Shown: one piece after another, positions 1 to 7,504 of the stretch
How positions within the stretch are numbered: the first letter of the stretch is position 1
Layout: the number at the start of each line of letters is the position of its first letter
NCBI GenBank assembly: GCA_015655255.1
Contig: JAATFJ010000344.1
Location: 1 to 7,782, forward strand
Length of the DNA: 7,782 nucleotides
Direction: 5' to 3'
DNA from: Actinomycetales bacterium
GTDB taxonomy: Bacteria; Actinomycetota; Actinomycetes; Actinomycetales; Microbacteriaceae
Program-made: the position numbers and the translations under genes
Notes under the pieces: model-generated
Told to the model about the DNA's origin: nothing
The model's input: only the letters and a program-made list of their open reading frames with translations
The model's database searches: none

Positions 1-1
1 A

Positions 2-241
2 GTCCGCTCCGGGGGCTCCACCTCCATCGACATCACCCGCGCGGGCATCGACAAGGCCTACGGAATGAAGGCCCTCGCCGAGCACACCGGCATCCCCCTC
101 ACCGCGATGCTCTTCTACGGCGACCGGCTCGATGAGGGCGGGAACGACTACCCGGTCCGCGCGATCGGCGTGCCCTCCGTCACCGTCGAAGGTTGGGAGG
201 ACACCGCCGCGAAGCTCGAGGCGCTCCTCCCCACCCTCTGA
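2..241 (+). CDS. HAD-IIB phosphomannomutase, 3' end (partial)
   Basis: The reading frame is open from base 2 and gives the last 79 residues before a TGA at 239-241; the start lies outside the window. Two stretches identify it. SGGSTSIDITRAGIDKAYG carries the lysine-containing region typical of the HAD cap/core junction, and FYGDRLDEGGNDYPV is HAD motif IV, with the Asp-rich GGND that binds Mg2+. The form GDxxxEGGNDYPV is the one found in eukaryote-like phosphomannomutases, which interconvert mannose-6-phosphate and mannose-1-phosphate in the cytoplasm to supply GDP-mannose; this assignment is family knowledge, not proven by the fragment. A sugar-phosphate phosphatase of the same HAD-IIB group is the alternative. 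The gene runs head-on into lldD, with the two stop codons only 6 bp apart. Confidence 0.85.
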   Translation, partial: VRSGGSTSIDITRAGIDKAYGMKALAEHTGIPLTAMLFYGDRLDEGGNDYPVRAIGVPSVTVEGWEDTAAKLEALLPTL

Positions 242-251
242 GTCGGCTCAG
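238..251. terminator. Small hairpin spanning both convergent stop codons
   Basis: CTGAG (238-242), loop TCGG (243-246) and CTCAG (247-251) form a perfect 5-bp stem. Position 237/252 could add a U-G pair in the plus-strand RNA. The stem includes the TGA of the phosphomannomutase gene (239-241) and the TGA of lldD (complement of 248-250). There is no U-tract on either side, so a terminator role is only a suggestion from its position between convergent genes. Confidence 0.3.
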
Positions 252-1504
252 GACACCGGGACGGGCGTCCCCGACGCGACGGGGACGAGCTGCGTGAGCT
301 GCGTGACATGGCGCGGTTCCAGCTCGGCGAGCGAGGAGACTCCGAGAAGACGCATGGTGCGCTCGATCTCGGTGCGGAGGATCGCGATCGTCCGATCGAC
401 GCCCGCACGCCCTCCCGCCATGAGGCCGTAGAGGTACGCCCGCCCGATGAGCGTGAAGTCCGCGCCCAACGCGATGGCCGCGACGATATCGGCGCCGTTC
501 ATGATGCCCGTGTCGACCATGACCGTGAAGTCGTCCCCCACGGCCTTCCGCACGTGCGGCAGGAGATGGAACGGGATCGGCGCCCGGTCGAGCTGACGTC
601 CGCCGTGGTTGGAGAGCACGATGCCGTCGACGCCCGCATCGCGAAGCCGCACGGAATCCTCCACGTTCTGCACACCCTTGACGACGATCTTCCCGGGCCA
701 CAGGCCGCGGATCACATCGAGATCGTCGTAGCTGATCGTAGGATCCATCGCCGCATCGAGGAGTTCGCCGACGGTGCCGCCCGTGGAGCTCAGCGAGGCG
801 AACTCCAGCTGGGGTGTCGTGAGGAAGTCGATCCACCACCACGGCCGCGGGATCGCGTTGACGATCGTGCCGAGCGTGAGCTGCGGCGGGATAGAGAAGC
901 CGTTGCGCTTGTCCCGCAGGCGCGCGCCCGCGACGGGGGTGTCCACCGTGAAGTGCAGGGTGTCGAAGCCCGCGGCGGCGGCGCGGCGGGTGAGCTCGTA
1001 GGAGATCTCCCGGTCGCGCATGACGTAGAGCTGGAACCAGTTACGTCCCTGCGGGTTCGCCGCCTTCACCCCCTCGATGGAGGTCGTGCCGAGCGTGGAG
1101 AGGGTGAACGGGATGCCCGCCACAGCCGCCGCACCGGCGCCCGCCTCCTCCCCCTCCGTCTGCATGAGCCGCGTGAAACCCGTGGGGGCGATGCCGAAGG
1201 GCAGCGCACTGGGGCCGTCGAGGACCTGCACGGAGGTGTCGACCTCTGGCGCGGGCCGCAGGATGTCGGGATGGAACTCGACATCGCGGAACGCCTGGCG
1301 CGCCCGCGCAAGCGACAGCTCCCCCTCGGCGGCACCGTCGGTGTAGTCGAACGCGGCCTTGGGCGTACGGCGCTTCGCGATCGTACGCAGGTCATCGATC
1401 GTGAGTGCTGCATCGAGGCGACGCTTCTTGCCGTTGAGCTCGGGCTTCTTAAAGCTCATGAGCTCGAAGATCTCCGCGGGGCGGGGGAACTGGCGAGTGA
1501 CCAT
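248..1504 (-). CDS. lldD: L-lactate dehydrogenase (quinone), FMN-dependent, LldD2 type
   Basis: The 418-residue protein belongs to the FMN-dependent alpha-hydroxy-acid oxidase/dehydrogenase family, which oxidises L-lactate to pyruvate and passes electrons to the quinone pool at the membrane. Visible landmarks are FDYTDGAAE (52-60, flavin/substrate Tyr), [18 protein letters not shown] (102-119), FQLY (157-160), VVKGV (274-278, FMN lysine K276), SNHGGRQLD (298-306, catalytic His300 and Arg303), [11 protein letters not shown] (330-340) and [14 protein letters not shown] (352-365). The form VDTGIM rather than the more usual D-G/S-G-I/V-R-x-G, and the ending [19 protein letters not shown], fit actinobacterial LldD2 as I remember it. 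The start is the ATG at 1504 because GGAG (complement of 1513-1516) sits 8 nt upstream. The frame is open further, to 1639, but that would run into the preceding gntR gene. It lies 31 bp after gntR in one probable operon; no lactate permease is visible. A broader or different hydroxy acid substrate cannot be excluded. Confidence 0.93.
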   Translation of the reverse strand: MVTRQFPRPAEIFELMSFKKPELNGKKRRLDAALTIDDLRTIAKRRTPKAAFDYTDGAAEGELSLARARQAFRDVEFHPDILRPAPEVDTSVQVLDGPSALPFGIAPTGFTRLMQTEGEEAGAGAAAVAGIPFTLSTLGTTSIEGVKAANPQGRNWFQLYVMRDREISYELTRRAAAAGFDTLHFTVDTPVAGARLRDKRNGFSIPPQLTLGTIVNAIPRPWWWIDFLTTPQLEFASLSSTGGTVGELLDAAMDPTISYDDLDVIRGLWPGKIVVKGVQNVEDSVRLRDAGVDGIVLSNHGGRQLDRAPIPFHLLPHVRKAVGDDFTVMVDTGIMNGADIVAAIALGADFTLIGRAYLYGLMAGGRAGVDRTIAILRTEIERTMRLLGVSSLAELEPRHVTQLTQLVPVASGTPVPVS

Positions 1505-1535
1505 GGTGATGTCTCCGTTCGAGGGAAGGGCGGGG

Positions 1536-2270
1536 TCAGAGGGCGGGCGCCGAAGCGTCGCGGAGAAGGGTGAGCCCGGCGGCGGCGTAGTAGCCGGTGA
1601 TGTGCGCGCGAACGAGACGCTCCGCCGCGGGCGCGTCACCGGACTCGATGGTGGCGACGAGGACGCGATGTTCCTCGCGCAGGTGCTGCGCCATCGAGGG
1701 CCAGTCGGCGATGTGCTCCGCCCCGTCGGTGACGTAGGACTCGATGGAGCTGCGCAGCCCCGCCATCATCGCGGCGATGACGGTGTTGCCCGTGGCTTCG
1801 GCGAGGGAGAGGTGCAATTGCGCATCGAGCGCGAGGAATTCCGCGGGGGCGAGGCTATCGACGTCCATCGCGTCGAGGATGCGATGCGTCTCCGTGAGGT
1901 CGCGCAGGGTGGCCGTCGCGAGGGCAACGGCCACGGCGCTCTCCAGCACGAGCCGGGTCTCGACGACATCGGCGAGCACGAAGCCGTGCGCGGCGACCTG
2001 CAGCCGCAGAAGCGCGGACATGCCGCCGCCGGGCGCCGCGATGACGATGGCACCCGCCTGTGGACCGGAGCCCGTGGCGGTGCGGATGAGCCCCATGACC
2101 TCGAGAACGCGCAGCGCCTCGCGCACGCTGGATCGCCCGACGCCGAGGTCGCTCGCGAGGTCGCGCTCCGAGGGAAGCCGATCGCCGGGGCCGAGCCGCC
2201 CGTCGAGGAGGTCGCGCTCCACGCTCTCCAGCACCACGCGCCAGGCGCGCGGCGCAGCGCTTTCGGTCAT
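1536..2270 (-). CDS. GntR-family regulator, FadR/FCD subfamily (probable LldR-like)
   Basis: The product is a 244-residue transcription factor. The winged helix is at about residues 10-75, with the GntR signature [19 protein letters not shown] (32-50) and [12 protein letters not shown] (51-62). The rest is an all-helical FCD ligand domain with the usual metal-binding set Asp149 (LDAQLHL), His153, His201 (REEHRVL) and His223 (RAHITGYY). FCD regulators bind small carboxylates, often through this metal; the lactate sensor LldR is one such protein. Its position just ahead of lldD makes lactate or a related hydroxy acid the likely effector (inference). ATG 2270 is preferred, with a G-run (complement of 2275-2279) just upstream. 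An earlier in-frame ATG at 2336 would translate the operator and promoter, so it is rejected. It is probably autoregulated through the palindromes at 2294-2333 and co-transcribed with lldD. Confidence 0.92.
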   Translation of the reverse strand: MTESAAPRAWRVVLESVERDLLDGRLGPGDRLPSERDLASDLGVGRSSVREALRVLEVMGLIRTATGSGPQAGAIVIAAPGGGMSALLRLQVAAHGFVLADVVETRLVLESAVAVALATATLRDLTETHRILDAMDVDSLAPAEFLALDAQLHLSLAEATGNTVIAAMMAGLRSSIESYVTDGAEHIADWPSMAQHLREEHRVLVATIESGDAPAAERLVRAHITGYYAAAGLTLLRDASAPAL

Positions 2271-2293
2271 GTCGCCCCCGCCATCGGAAGAAA

Positions 2294-2308
2294 TGTGGTC
2301 TGACCACA
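2294..2308. promoter_or_regulatory. GntR operator site 1 (perfect palindrome)
   Basis: TGTGGTCTGACCACA is a perfect palindrome with 7-nt arms around a central T. Its core TGGTCTGACCA fits the known FadR-subfamily pattern TGGTnnnACCA. It covers the predicted transcription start of the gntR-lldD operon, where bound repressor would block initiation. Confidence 0.8.
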
Positions 2309-2336
2309 CAGTAGCGACTGTGGTCAGACCACGCAA
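2308..2336 (-). promoter_or_regulatory. Promoter of the gntR-lldD operon
   Basis: On the minus strand, TTGCGT (2331-2336) and TACTGT (2308-2313) are separated by exactly 17 bp. Each hexamer matches 3 of 6 sigma70/SigA consensus bases, including the important TTG and the TA...T frame. The predicted start of transcription is about 2300-2301, inside operator site 1. The promoter is sandwiched between and overlaps both operator palindromes, the arrangement expected for repression. Confidence 0.6.
2319..2333. promoter_or_regulatory. GntR operator site 2
   Basis: TGTGGTCAGACCACG repeats site 1 with the central base inverted and one outer mismatch. Its centre lies 25 bp from that of site 1. It fills most of the -35/-10 spacer and overlaps the -35 hexamer of the predicted gntR promoter. 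Confidence 0.78.
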
Positions 2337-2345
2337 GCGCCTTCC

Positions 2346-2987
2346 TCAGCCCAAGCGTCCGCCGGACTCCTCCAGATAGCAGTTCCCGCACAGCGACTCG
2401 TATGTCGTCACGGTCTCGACGCCCGCGCCGTCGATCGCGACCTGGTCGCCATCGAAGACGAAGCGTCCGTTGATGATCCGCCCGTTGAACACGGCCTTAC
2501 GCCCGCACCGGCAGATGGTCTTGAGCTCCTCCAGCGCATGCGCGATCGCGAGCAGCCGCGCAGACCCGGGGAACGCATGTGTGCGGAAGTCGTTGCGGAT
2601 CCCGTAGGCCATCACGGGGATGCCATCCTCCACGGCGATACGGAAGAGATCATCCACCTGGTCCGCCGTGAGGAACTGCGCCTCGTCGACGAGGAGGCAG
2701 GCGACATCCAGCGGCCCCTCGGGGATGAGCTCGTCCGCGCCCTTGTTGCGCACCCGTTCGCGCTCGCGCTCGAACAGCGACCGCGCATCATCCTGGGCAC
2801 CGATGAGGAAGTCGACCTCGCGCGTCATCCCCAGGCGGCTCTCGATCTGACTCGCACCCTTGGTGTCGATGGCCGGTTTCGCGAGGAGCACGTGCTGCCC
2901 GCGCTCTTCGTAGTTGTACGCAGCCTGAAGAAGGGCCGTGGACTTGCCCGAGTTCATCGCCCCGTAGCGGAAGTAGAGCTTCGCCAC
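2346..2987 (-). CDS. tdk: Thymidine kinase (type II, zinc-binding)
   Basis: The 213-residue cytoplasmic salvage enzyme phosphorylates thymidine (and deoxyuridine) with ATP. The P-loop GAMNSGKST is at residues 9-17, the Walker B/catalytic-base motif VDEAQFL at 100-106 (the Glu of DEAQF is the base), the substrate-contact motif YGIRNDF at 128-134, and the zinc site is formed by Cys159, Cys161, Cys200 and Cys203 (ICRCG and LCGNC). Length and order match bacterial type II thymidine kinases. The start is a GTG (complement of 2985-2987), because the protein must begin just before KLYFRYGAMNSGKS; a G-run (2992-2995) serves as a weak ribosome site. It begins 9 bp after the mqo stop, so it is almost certainly translated from the mqo message. 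A metabolic link with mqo is not obvious; the pairing is probably one of gene order only. Confidence 0.95.
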   Translation of the reverse strand: MAKLYFRYGAMNSGKSTALLQAAYNYEERGQHVLLAKPAIDTKGASQIESRLGMTREVDFLIGAQDDARSLFERERERVRNKGADELIPEGPLDVACLLVDEAQFLTADQVDDLFRIAVEDGIPVMAYGIRNDFRTHAFPGSARLLAIAHALEELKTICRCGRKAVFNGRIINGRFVFDGDQVAIDGAGVETVTTYESLCGNCYLEESGGRLG

Positions 2988-2996
2988 GGCGCCCCG

Positions 2997-4469
2997 TTAC
3001 GCCGTGATGCCGAGGGTCGCGGTGGTGGCGGCCATCGTGGCCTTCGCAGCATCCGCGTTCGTGTTGAGCTGCGCGCCGAAGGTGGGGATGAGCTCACGGA
3101 GCGTCGGCTCCCAGCCCGCATACTCCTTCGGGAAGCAGGTCTTCAGCAGGCCGAGCATGATCGGCACGGCCGTCGAGGCACCCGGGGAGGCACCGAGGAG
3201 TCCGGCGATGGACCCGTCGGCGGCGGAGACGACCTCCGTGCCGAACTGGAGGATGCCGCCCTTCTTCGCATCCTTCTTCATCACCTGCGCACGCTGGCCC
3301 GCCTGGATGAGCGACCAGTCCTCATCCTTCGCCGTCGGCATGAACACCCGCAGGCTGTCCACCTTCTTGTGGTGGTTCTTGAGGAGCTCGCCGAGGAGGT
3401 ACGTGATGAGGTCGGGGTTCGCGAAGGCGACCCGGAGCATCGGGCCGATGTTGTGCGCGCGCACCTGGGAGACGATGTCGAACATCGACCCCTTCTTGAG
3501 GAACTTCGGACTGAACGTCGCGAACGGCCCGAAGAGGAGCGAGGACTCCCCGTCGACGACGCGCGTGTCCAAGTGCGGCACGGACATGGGCGGTGCACCC
3601 ACGGAGGCCTGCGAGTAGACCTTGGCCTTGTGCTGGGCGACGATCTTCGGATTCGTCGTCTTGAGGAACTGGCCGCCGATGGGGAAGACCCCGTAGCCCT
3701 TGATCTCCGGGATGCCGGAGCGCTGCAAGAGCTTGAGCGCCCAGCCGCCCGCCCCGACGAAGACGAACCGCGCCTTCAGCTCGCTAGGGGTGTGGCCGAG
3801 GCGGTTGCGGTACTTCACGAGCCAGGTGCCGTCCTGCTGCTTCTTCAGCCTGCGCACCTCGTGGTTGGTCCACAGCTGTACGCCGCCCGCGACGAGGTGG
3901 TCGAAGAGCTGGTGCGTGAGGGCGCCGAAGTCGACGTCCGTCCCCGCGGGGACGCGCGTCGCGGCGAAGGGCTCACCCTTGCGGCGCTGCTGCATGAGCA
4001 GCGGGGCCCACTGGTTGATGACGCGGGAGTCCTCGCTGTACTCGATGCCAGAGAACAGCGGCTGCTCCTTGAGCACCTCGTAGCGCTCCTTGAGGTAGGC
4101 GACGTCCTTCTCGCCACGCACGAAAGTCATGTGTGGGGTCGCGTTGATGAAGGTGGAGGGGGCGTCGAGGACGCCGCGGTCGACGAGAGTAGACCAGAGC
4201 TCGCGGCTCTGCTGGAACTGCTCGTTGATGGAGACTGCCTTGGCCGGGTCGAGCGGACCGTCCGGGTTCTGCGGCATGTAGTTGAGTTCACAGAGGGCGG
4301 AATGCCCCGTCCCGGCGTTGTTCCAGGGGTTAGAGCTCTCTTGGGCGACATCGCTGAGCCGTTCGAAGGCGACGATCTTCCAGTCCGGCTGCAGCTCGTG
4401 CAGAAGGGTACCCAGAGTGGCGCTCATCACGCCACCACCGATCAGGACGACGTCGACGGTTTCAGTCAC
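2997..4469 (-). CDS. mqo: Malate:quinone oxidoreductase
   Basis: The 490-residue FAD-dependent peripheral membrane enzyme oxidises malate to oxaloacetate and reduces quinone, serving as the membrane-linked malate step of the TCA cycle. The N-terminal dinucleotide motif VVLIGGGVMSATLG is at residues 7-20. The family hallmark SSNPWNNAGTGHSALCELNY (45-64) and the C-terminal FAD-region motif GLLGASPGASTAVPIMLGLL (423-442) are both intact. Length is typical (about 490-500). The start is GTG at 4469: it gives the expected MTETVDVVLIGGG beginning, and nothing longer aligns with the family. No Shine-Dalgarno sequence precedes it, and a -10-like element ends 6 nt upstream, so the message may be leaderless. 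It is followed by tdk after 9 bp and preceded by a 247-bp gap after asd. Confidence 0.97.
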   Translation of the reverse strand: MTETVDVVLIGGGVMSATLGTLLHELQPDWKIVAFERLSDVAQESSNPWNNAGTGHSALCELNYMPQNPDGPLDPAKAVSINEQFQQSRELWSTLVDRGVLDAPSTFINATPHMTFVRGEKDVAYLKERYEVLKEQPLFSGIEYSEDSRVINQWAPLLMQQRRKGEPFAATRVPAGTDVDFGALTHQLFDHLVAGGVQLWTNHEVRRLKKQQDGTWLVKYRNRLGHTPSELKARFVFVGAGGWALKLLQRSGIPEIKGYGVFPIGGQFLKTTNPKIVAQHKAKVYSQASVGAPPMSVPHLDTRVVDGESSLLFGPFATFSPKFLKKGSMFDIVSQVRAHNIGPMLRVAFANPDLITYLLGELLKNHHKKVDSLRVFMPTAKDEDWSLIQAGQRAQVMKKDAKKGGILQFGTEVVSAADGSIAGLLGASPGASTAVPIMLGLLKTCFPKEYAGWEPTLRELIPTFGAQLNTNADAAKATMAATTATLGITA

Positions 4470-4475
4470 CGGACC

Positions 4476-4481
4476 AGTCTA
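4476..4481 (-). promoter_or_regulatory. Candidate -10 element for mqo (leaderless start)
   Basis: TAGACT on the minus strand matches 4 of 6 consensus -10 bases and would place transcription start at about 4469-4470, on the GTG start codon of mqo. An overlapping CAGAAT (4481-4486) is a second candidate. No convincing -35 hexamer is seen at 16-18 bp, so this rests on the -10 and the missing ribosome site. The purine run at 4491-4498 is too far away (over 20 nt) to act as one. Confidence 0.35.
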
Positions 4482-4544
4482 TTCTGCGGGCCCCTCCCGT
4501 GCGGCACCGGTGCGCTCCGTGCTCGGTGAGCTTTCTGCACAGAG

Positions 4545-4561
4545 AAGAATTCCGGATTCTT
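4545..4561. repeat. Short AT-rich inverted repeat upstream of mqo
   Basis: AAGAAT (4545-4550) and ATTCTT (4556-4561) are perfect 6-nt arms around TCCGG, about 75 bp upstream of the mqo start. It stands out because its surroundings are very GC-rich. It could be a regulator site for mqo, or a chance dyad. Confidence 0.3.
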
Positions 4562-4605
4562 GTCACTCCGAGGCCGCTGGCCGGAGCGGGGAGGTGCGCC
4601 GCCGC

Positions 4606-4670
4606 GGGGTCGCACGTGCGCAGGTCGGACGGATTCGGCGGATGCGCCCGACATCTGGTGCGCCGACCCC
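4606..4670 (-). terminator. GC-rich nested hairpin downstream of asd
   Basis: The asd-mqo gap (4470-4716) contains no gene. Within it, GGGGTCGCAC (4606-4615) pairs with GTGCGCCGACCCC (4658-4670), leaving a 3-nt bulge, and an inner pair GTCGG (4624-4628)/CCGAC (4648-4652) lies in the loop. The structure starts 46 bp past the asd stop. There is no U-tract, which is common for actinobacterial terminators, so its job as the asd terminator is inferred from position and GC-rich pairing. Confidence 0.35.
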
Positions 4671-4716
4671 CAGAGGGACGGGACGGGGAGCGGAGCGCGC
4701 GGGCCGAGCGGCGGCG

Positions 4717-5838
<1,122 letters not shown>

Positions 5839-5873
5839 CCGGTGCGCGTTCCGCGAGGATTCGTCGTCCCGAC

Positions 5874-5904
5874 TTGCCTTCGAGCGCGCTCGAAGGTTTA
5901 GCGT
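5874..5904 (+). promoter_or_regulatory. MerR-type promoter with 19-bp spacer
   Basis: TTGCCT (5874-5879, 4 of 6 for -35) and TAGCGT (5899-5904, TAnnnT form of -10) are separated by exactly 19 bp, the overlong spacer that defines promoters activated by MerR-family proteins through DNA twisting. The predicted start of transcription is about 5910-5912, at or next to the ATG of merR, so the message would be leaderless. It drives both merR and akr. Confidence 0.8.
5877..5896. promoter_or_regulatory. MerR operator, perfect 20-bp palindrome
   Basis: CCTTCGAGCG (5877-5886) is followed directly by its exact reverse complement CGCTCGAAGG (5887-5896). The dyad is centred in the 19-bp spacer of the promoter, where MerR dimers bind. 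It is the obvious target of the regulator encoded just downstream. Confidence 0.85.
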
Positions 5905-5911
5905 CGAGACC

Positions 5912-6412
5912 ATGAGCAACGACCTGATGCGCAAGGCGCTGGATGCCACCGAAGAACCGAACGGTCCGCTCTCCGTCGAAGCCATCCACCGGCTCGTGGA
6001 CCTCGACTCCCTGCCGGGCAAGCTGAGCATCGCGGATGCCGCGCAGACGCTGGGCGTCTCGGCGCACACCCTCCGCTATTACGAGCGCGTGGGCCTGCTG
6101 CGCGTTCCTCGCGACGCCCATGGCGTGCGGGTCTACGACGCCGCGGCGATCCGGAGGCTCGTGTTCCTCACCCGGATGCGACTCTCCGGCATGGCCATGC
6201 GCGACCTGCAGCACTACGTCGCCCTCGCCGACGCGGGCGAGGAGACGGTGCCGGAGCGTCTGGACATGCTCATCGAGCATCGCGACACCGTGCAGCGGCA
6301 GATCCGGGAGCTGCAGCTGTCCCTCGCTGCGACGGAGTACAAGATCGCCAGCTACGGCGGGAGCGCAGGGCCGCAGTCCTGCACCAGCTCGCCCAGACAG
6401 GAGGAATCATGA
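5912..6412 (+). CDS. MerR-family transcriptional regulator
   Basis: The 166-residue product has the MerR helix-turn-helix and wing at about residues 38-80, with [26 protein letters not shown] (38-63) followed by [24 protein letters not shown] long coiled-coil dimerisation helix follows (about 112-147). The only cysteine is Cys157 in the tail, so the two- or three-cysteine metal sites of metal-sensing MerR proteins are absent; the signal is more likely organic or redox, but is unknown. Residues 1-37 precede the usual MerR start and are an unusual extension. ATG 5912 is chosen because the 19-bp-spacer promoter predicts transcription starting there; there is no ribosome site. A GTG at 5996 would remove most of the extension but also lacks one. 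Its stop overlaps the akr start in ATGA, so it is translationally coupled and probably controls both genes. Confidence 0.92.
   Translation: MSNDLMRKALDATEEPNGPLSVEAIHRLVDLDSLPGKLSIADAAQTLGVSAHTLRYYERVGLLRVPRDAHGVRVYDAAAIRRLVFLTRMRLSGMAMRDLQHYVALADAGEETVPERLDMLIEHRDTVQRQIRELQLSLAATEYKIASYGGSAGPQSCTSSPRQEES
6399..6404 (+). promoter_or_regulatory. Strong ribosome binding site for akr inside merR
   Basis: AGGAGG lies within the last codons of merR, 4 nt before the akr ATG at 6409. It fixes the akr start and, with the ATGA overlap, indicates translation by coupling plus direct initiation. Confidence 0.8.
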
Positions 6413-7380
6413 AGAAACTACGTATCGCCGACCTGGAGGTCGGACCGCTCGGGCTCGGCTGCATGGGAATGAGCTATGCCTACGGCGCGACAGATGAGGC
6501 GGAGGCGCTCGCCACCCTGGAGCGGGCGCTCGAACTCGGCGTCACCCTGTTCGACACCGCCGACATCTACGGCGCCGGAGCGAACGAGGAATTGCTCTCC
6601 CGGTTCCTCGCCACGCATCGGGAGGAGGTCATCCTCGCGACGAAGTTCGGCATCGTGCCCACGGGCGCCCCCGGCCTGCCCAGCGGGACGAACGGCTCGC
6701 CCGCGTATGTGCGCACCGCGATCGATGCATCCCTGCAGCGACTCGGCGTGGACAGCGTCGATCTGTACTATCTGCATCGCGTCGACCCCACCATCCCCAT
6801 CGAAGACACCGTCGGCGCGATGGCGGAGCTCGTCACCGCAGGGAAGGTGCGCCATCTGGGGCTCTCAGAGGCTTCGGCCGCGACGATCCGTCGCGCCGCC
6901 GCCGTGCATCCCATCGCGGCACTGCAGTCGGAGTGGTCGCTGTTCAGCCGCGACATCGAGGCGGAGGATGTGGTCGCCGCCCGCGAGGTGGGCGCGGCGA
7001 TCGTTCCCTACAGCCCGCTCGGCCGTGGGCTGCTGACCGGGTCGGCCGCGGCGGCACGTCCCGGAGAGGGGGACTTCCGGCGCACGCTCCCCCGCTGGCA
7101 GGACGGCGCGATCGAGCAGAACCTCGTGGCGGTAGACACGGTCACCGCGATCGCGTCCGAAATCGACGCCACCGCCGGACAGGTGGCGTTGGCGTGGCTG
7201 CTCGCCCGCGGGGAGGACGTTATCCCGATCCCCGGGACGAAGCGTCGGCGCTACCTGGAGGAGAACCTCGGCGCGCTCGATGTCGCGTTGTCCGAGGATC
7301 AGCTCGCAGTTCTCGATGGGCTGCGCCCGGTGGGCGATCGCTACCCCGATATGCGCTGGGTCGCCGGGGTGTCCGCGTAG
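6409..7380 (+). CDS. Aldo/keto reductase (AKR13/YakC-like)
   Basis: The 323-residue NADPH-dependent (beta/alpha)8-barrel oxidoreductase reduces aldehydes or ketones to alcohols in the cytoplasm. The active-site tetrad is intact: Asp49 and Tyr54 in FDTADIYG (48-55), Lys79 in LATKFG, and His123 in [20 protein letters not shown] (14-26) opens the barrel, and the cofactor end has [19 protein letters not shown] (272-290), the usual phosphate-binding GTKR followed by E-N. Length is standard. This subgroup (LGLGCMGMS...[10 protein letters not shown]) includes many general detoxification reductases; the natural substrate cannot be told from sequence. It shares a promoter with merR, overlaps it by 4 bp, and ends convergently with lysC. 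The pair is probably induced by a reactive carbonyl, which the enzyme then removes (inference). Confidence 0.94.
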   Translation: MKKLRIADLEVGPLGLGCMGMSYAYGATDEAEALATLERALELGVTLFDTADIYGAGANEELLSRFLATHREEVILATKFGIVPTGAPGLPSGTNGSPAYVRTAIDASLQRLGVDSVDLYYLHRVDPTIPIEDTVGAMAELVTAGKVRHLGLSEASAATIRRAAAVHPIAALQSEWSLFSRDIEAEDVVAAREVGAAIVPYSPLGRGLLTGSAAAARPGEGDFRRTLPRWQDGAIEQNLVAVDTVTAIASEIDATAGQVALAWLLARGEDVIPIPGTKRRRYLEENLGALDVALSEDQLAVLDGLRPVGDRYPDMRWVAGVSA

Positions 7381-7470
7381 GAACGCAGGGCTTTCGCGGG
7401 GGCGCGGGCCTGGGATGTTGTGTGGCTGTAGCTGCGGCACCTCTTGGCGTCGGCGGCTGGTGGTGCTGTT

Positions 7471-7482
7471 GGCGCATGCGCC
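7471..7482. repeat. 12-bp perfect palindrome in akr-lysC gap
   Basis: GGCGCATGCGCC is a perfect 12-bp palindrome 91 bp past the akr stop. No loop is available, so it is unlikely as a strong RNA hairpin. The preceding stretch, about 7410-7470, is noticeably G+T-rich on the plus strand, with no convincing gene. Confidence 0.35.
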
Positions 7483-7504
7483 GCGTCGCCGTCGAGCACG
7501 CGAA

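Larger units (their letters stand above)
2287..2333 (-). terminator. Possible tdk terminator overlapping the gntR operators
   Basis: Read on the minus strand, the two operator palindromes are also one long inverted repeat. The arms at 2333-2319 and 2308-2294 pair over 14 of 15 positions around a 10-nt loop, and the stem is followed by TTTCTT (2292-2287). The stem begins 12 bp after the tdk stop codon, so it looks like a factor-independent terminator for the mqo-tdk message. The gntR transcript would begin inside the second arm and would not contain the hairpin. Confidence 0.45.

Noticed and set aside
308..1573. 421-codon plus-strand open frame opposite lldD
   Set aside because: Low-complexity Arg/Glu/Asp composition and full overlap with intact lldD; an antisense shadow.
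1505..1639. Longer lldD start at 1639
   Set aside because: It would overlap the end of gntR by about 100 bp, whereas ATG 1504 has a ribosome site and gives the family N-terminus.
2271..2336. Longer gntR start at 2336 (22 extra residues)
   Set aside because: It would translate through the promoter and both operators, and the extra residues lie before the normal start of the winged helix.
2538..4529. 663-codon open frame on the plus strand opposite tdk and mqo
   Set aside because: It is rich in Arg, Glu, Leu and Val, as expected for an antisense shadow of GC-rich genes, shows no recognisable domain, and lies opposite two unmistakable enzymes.
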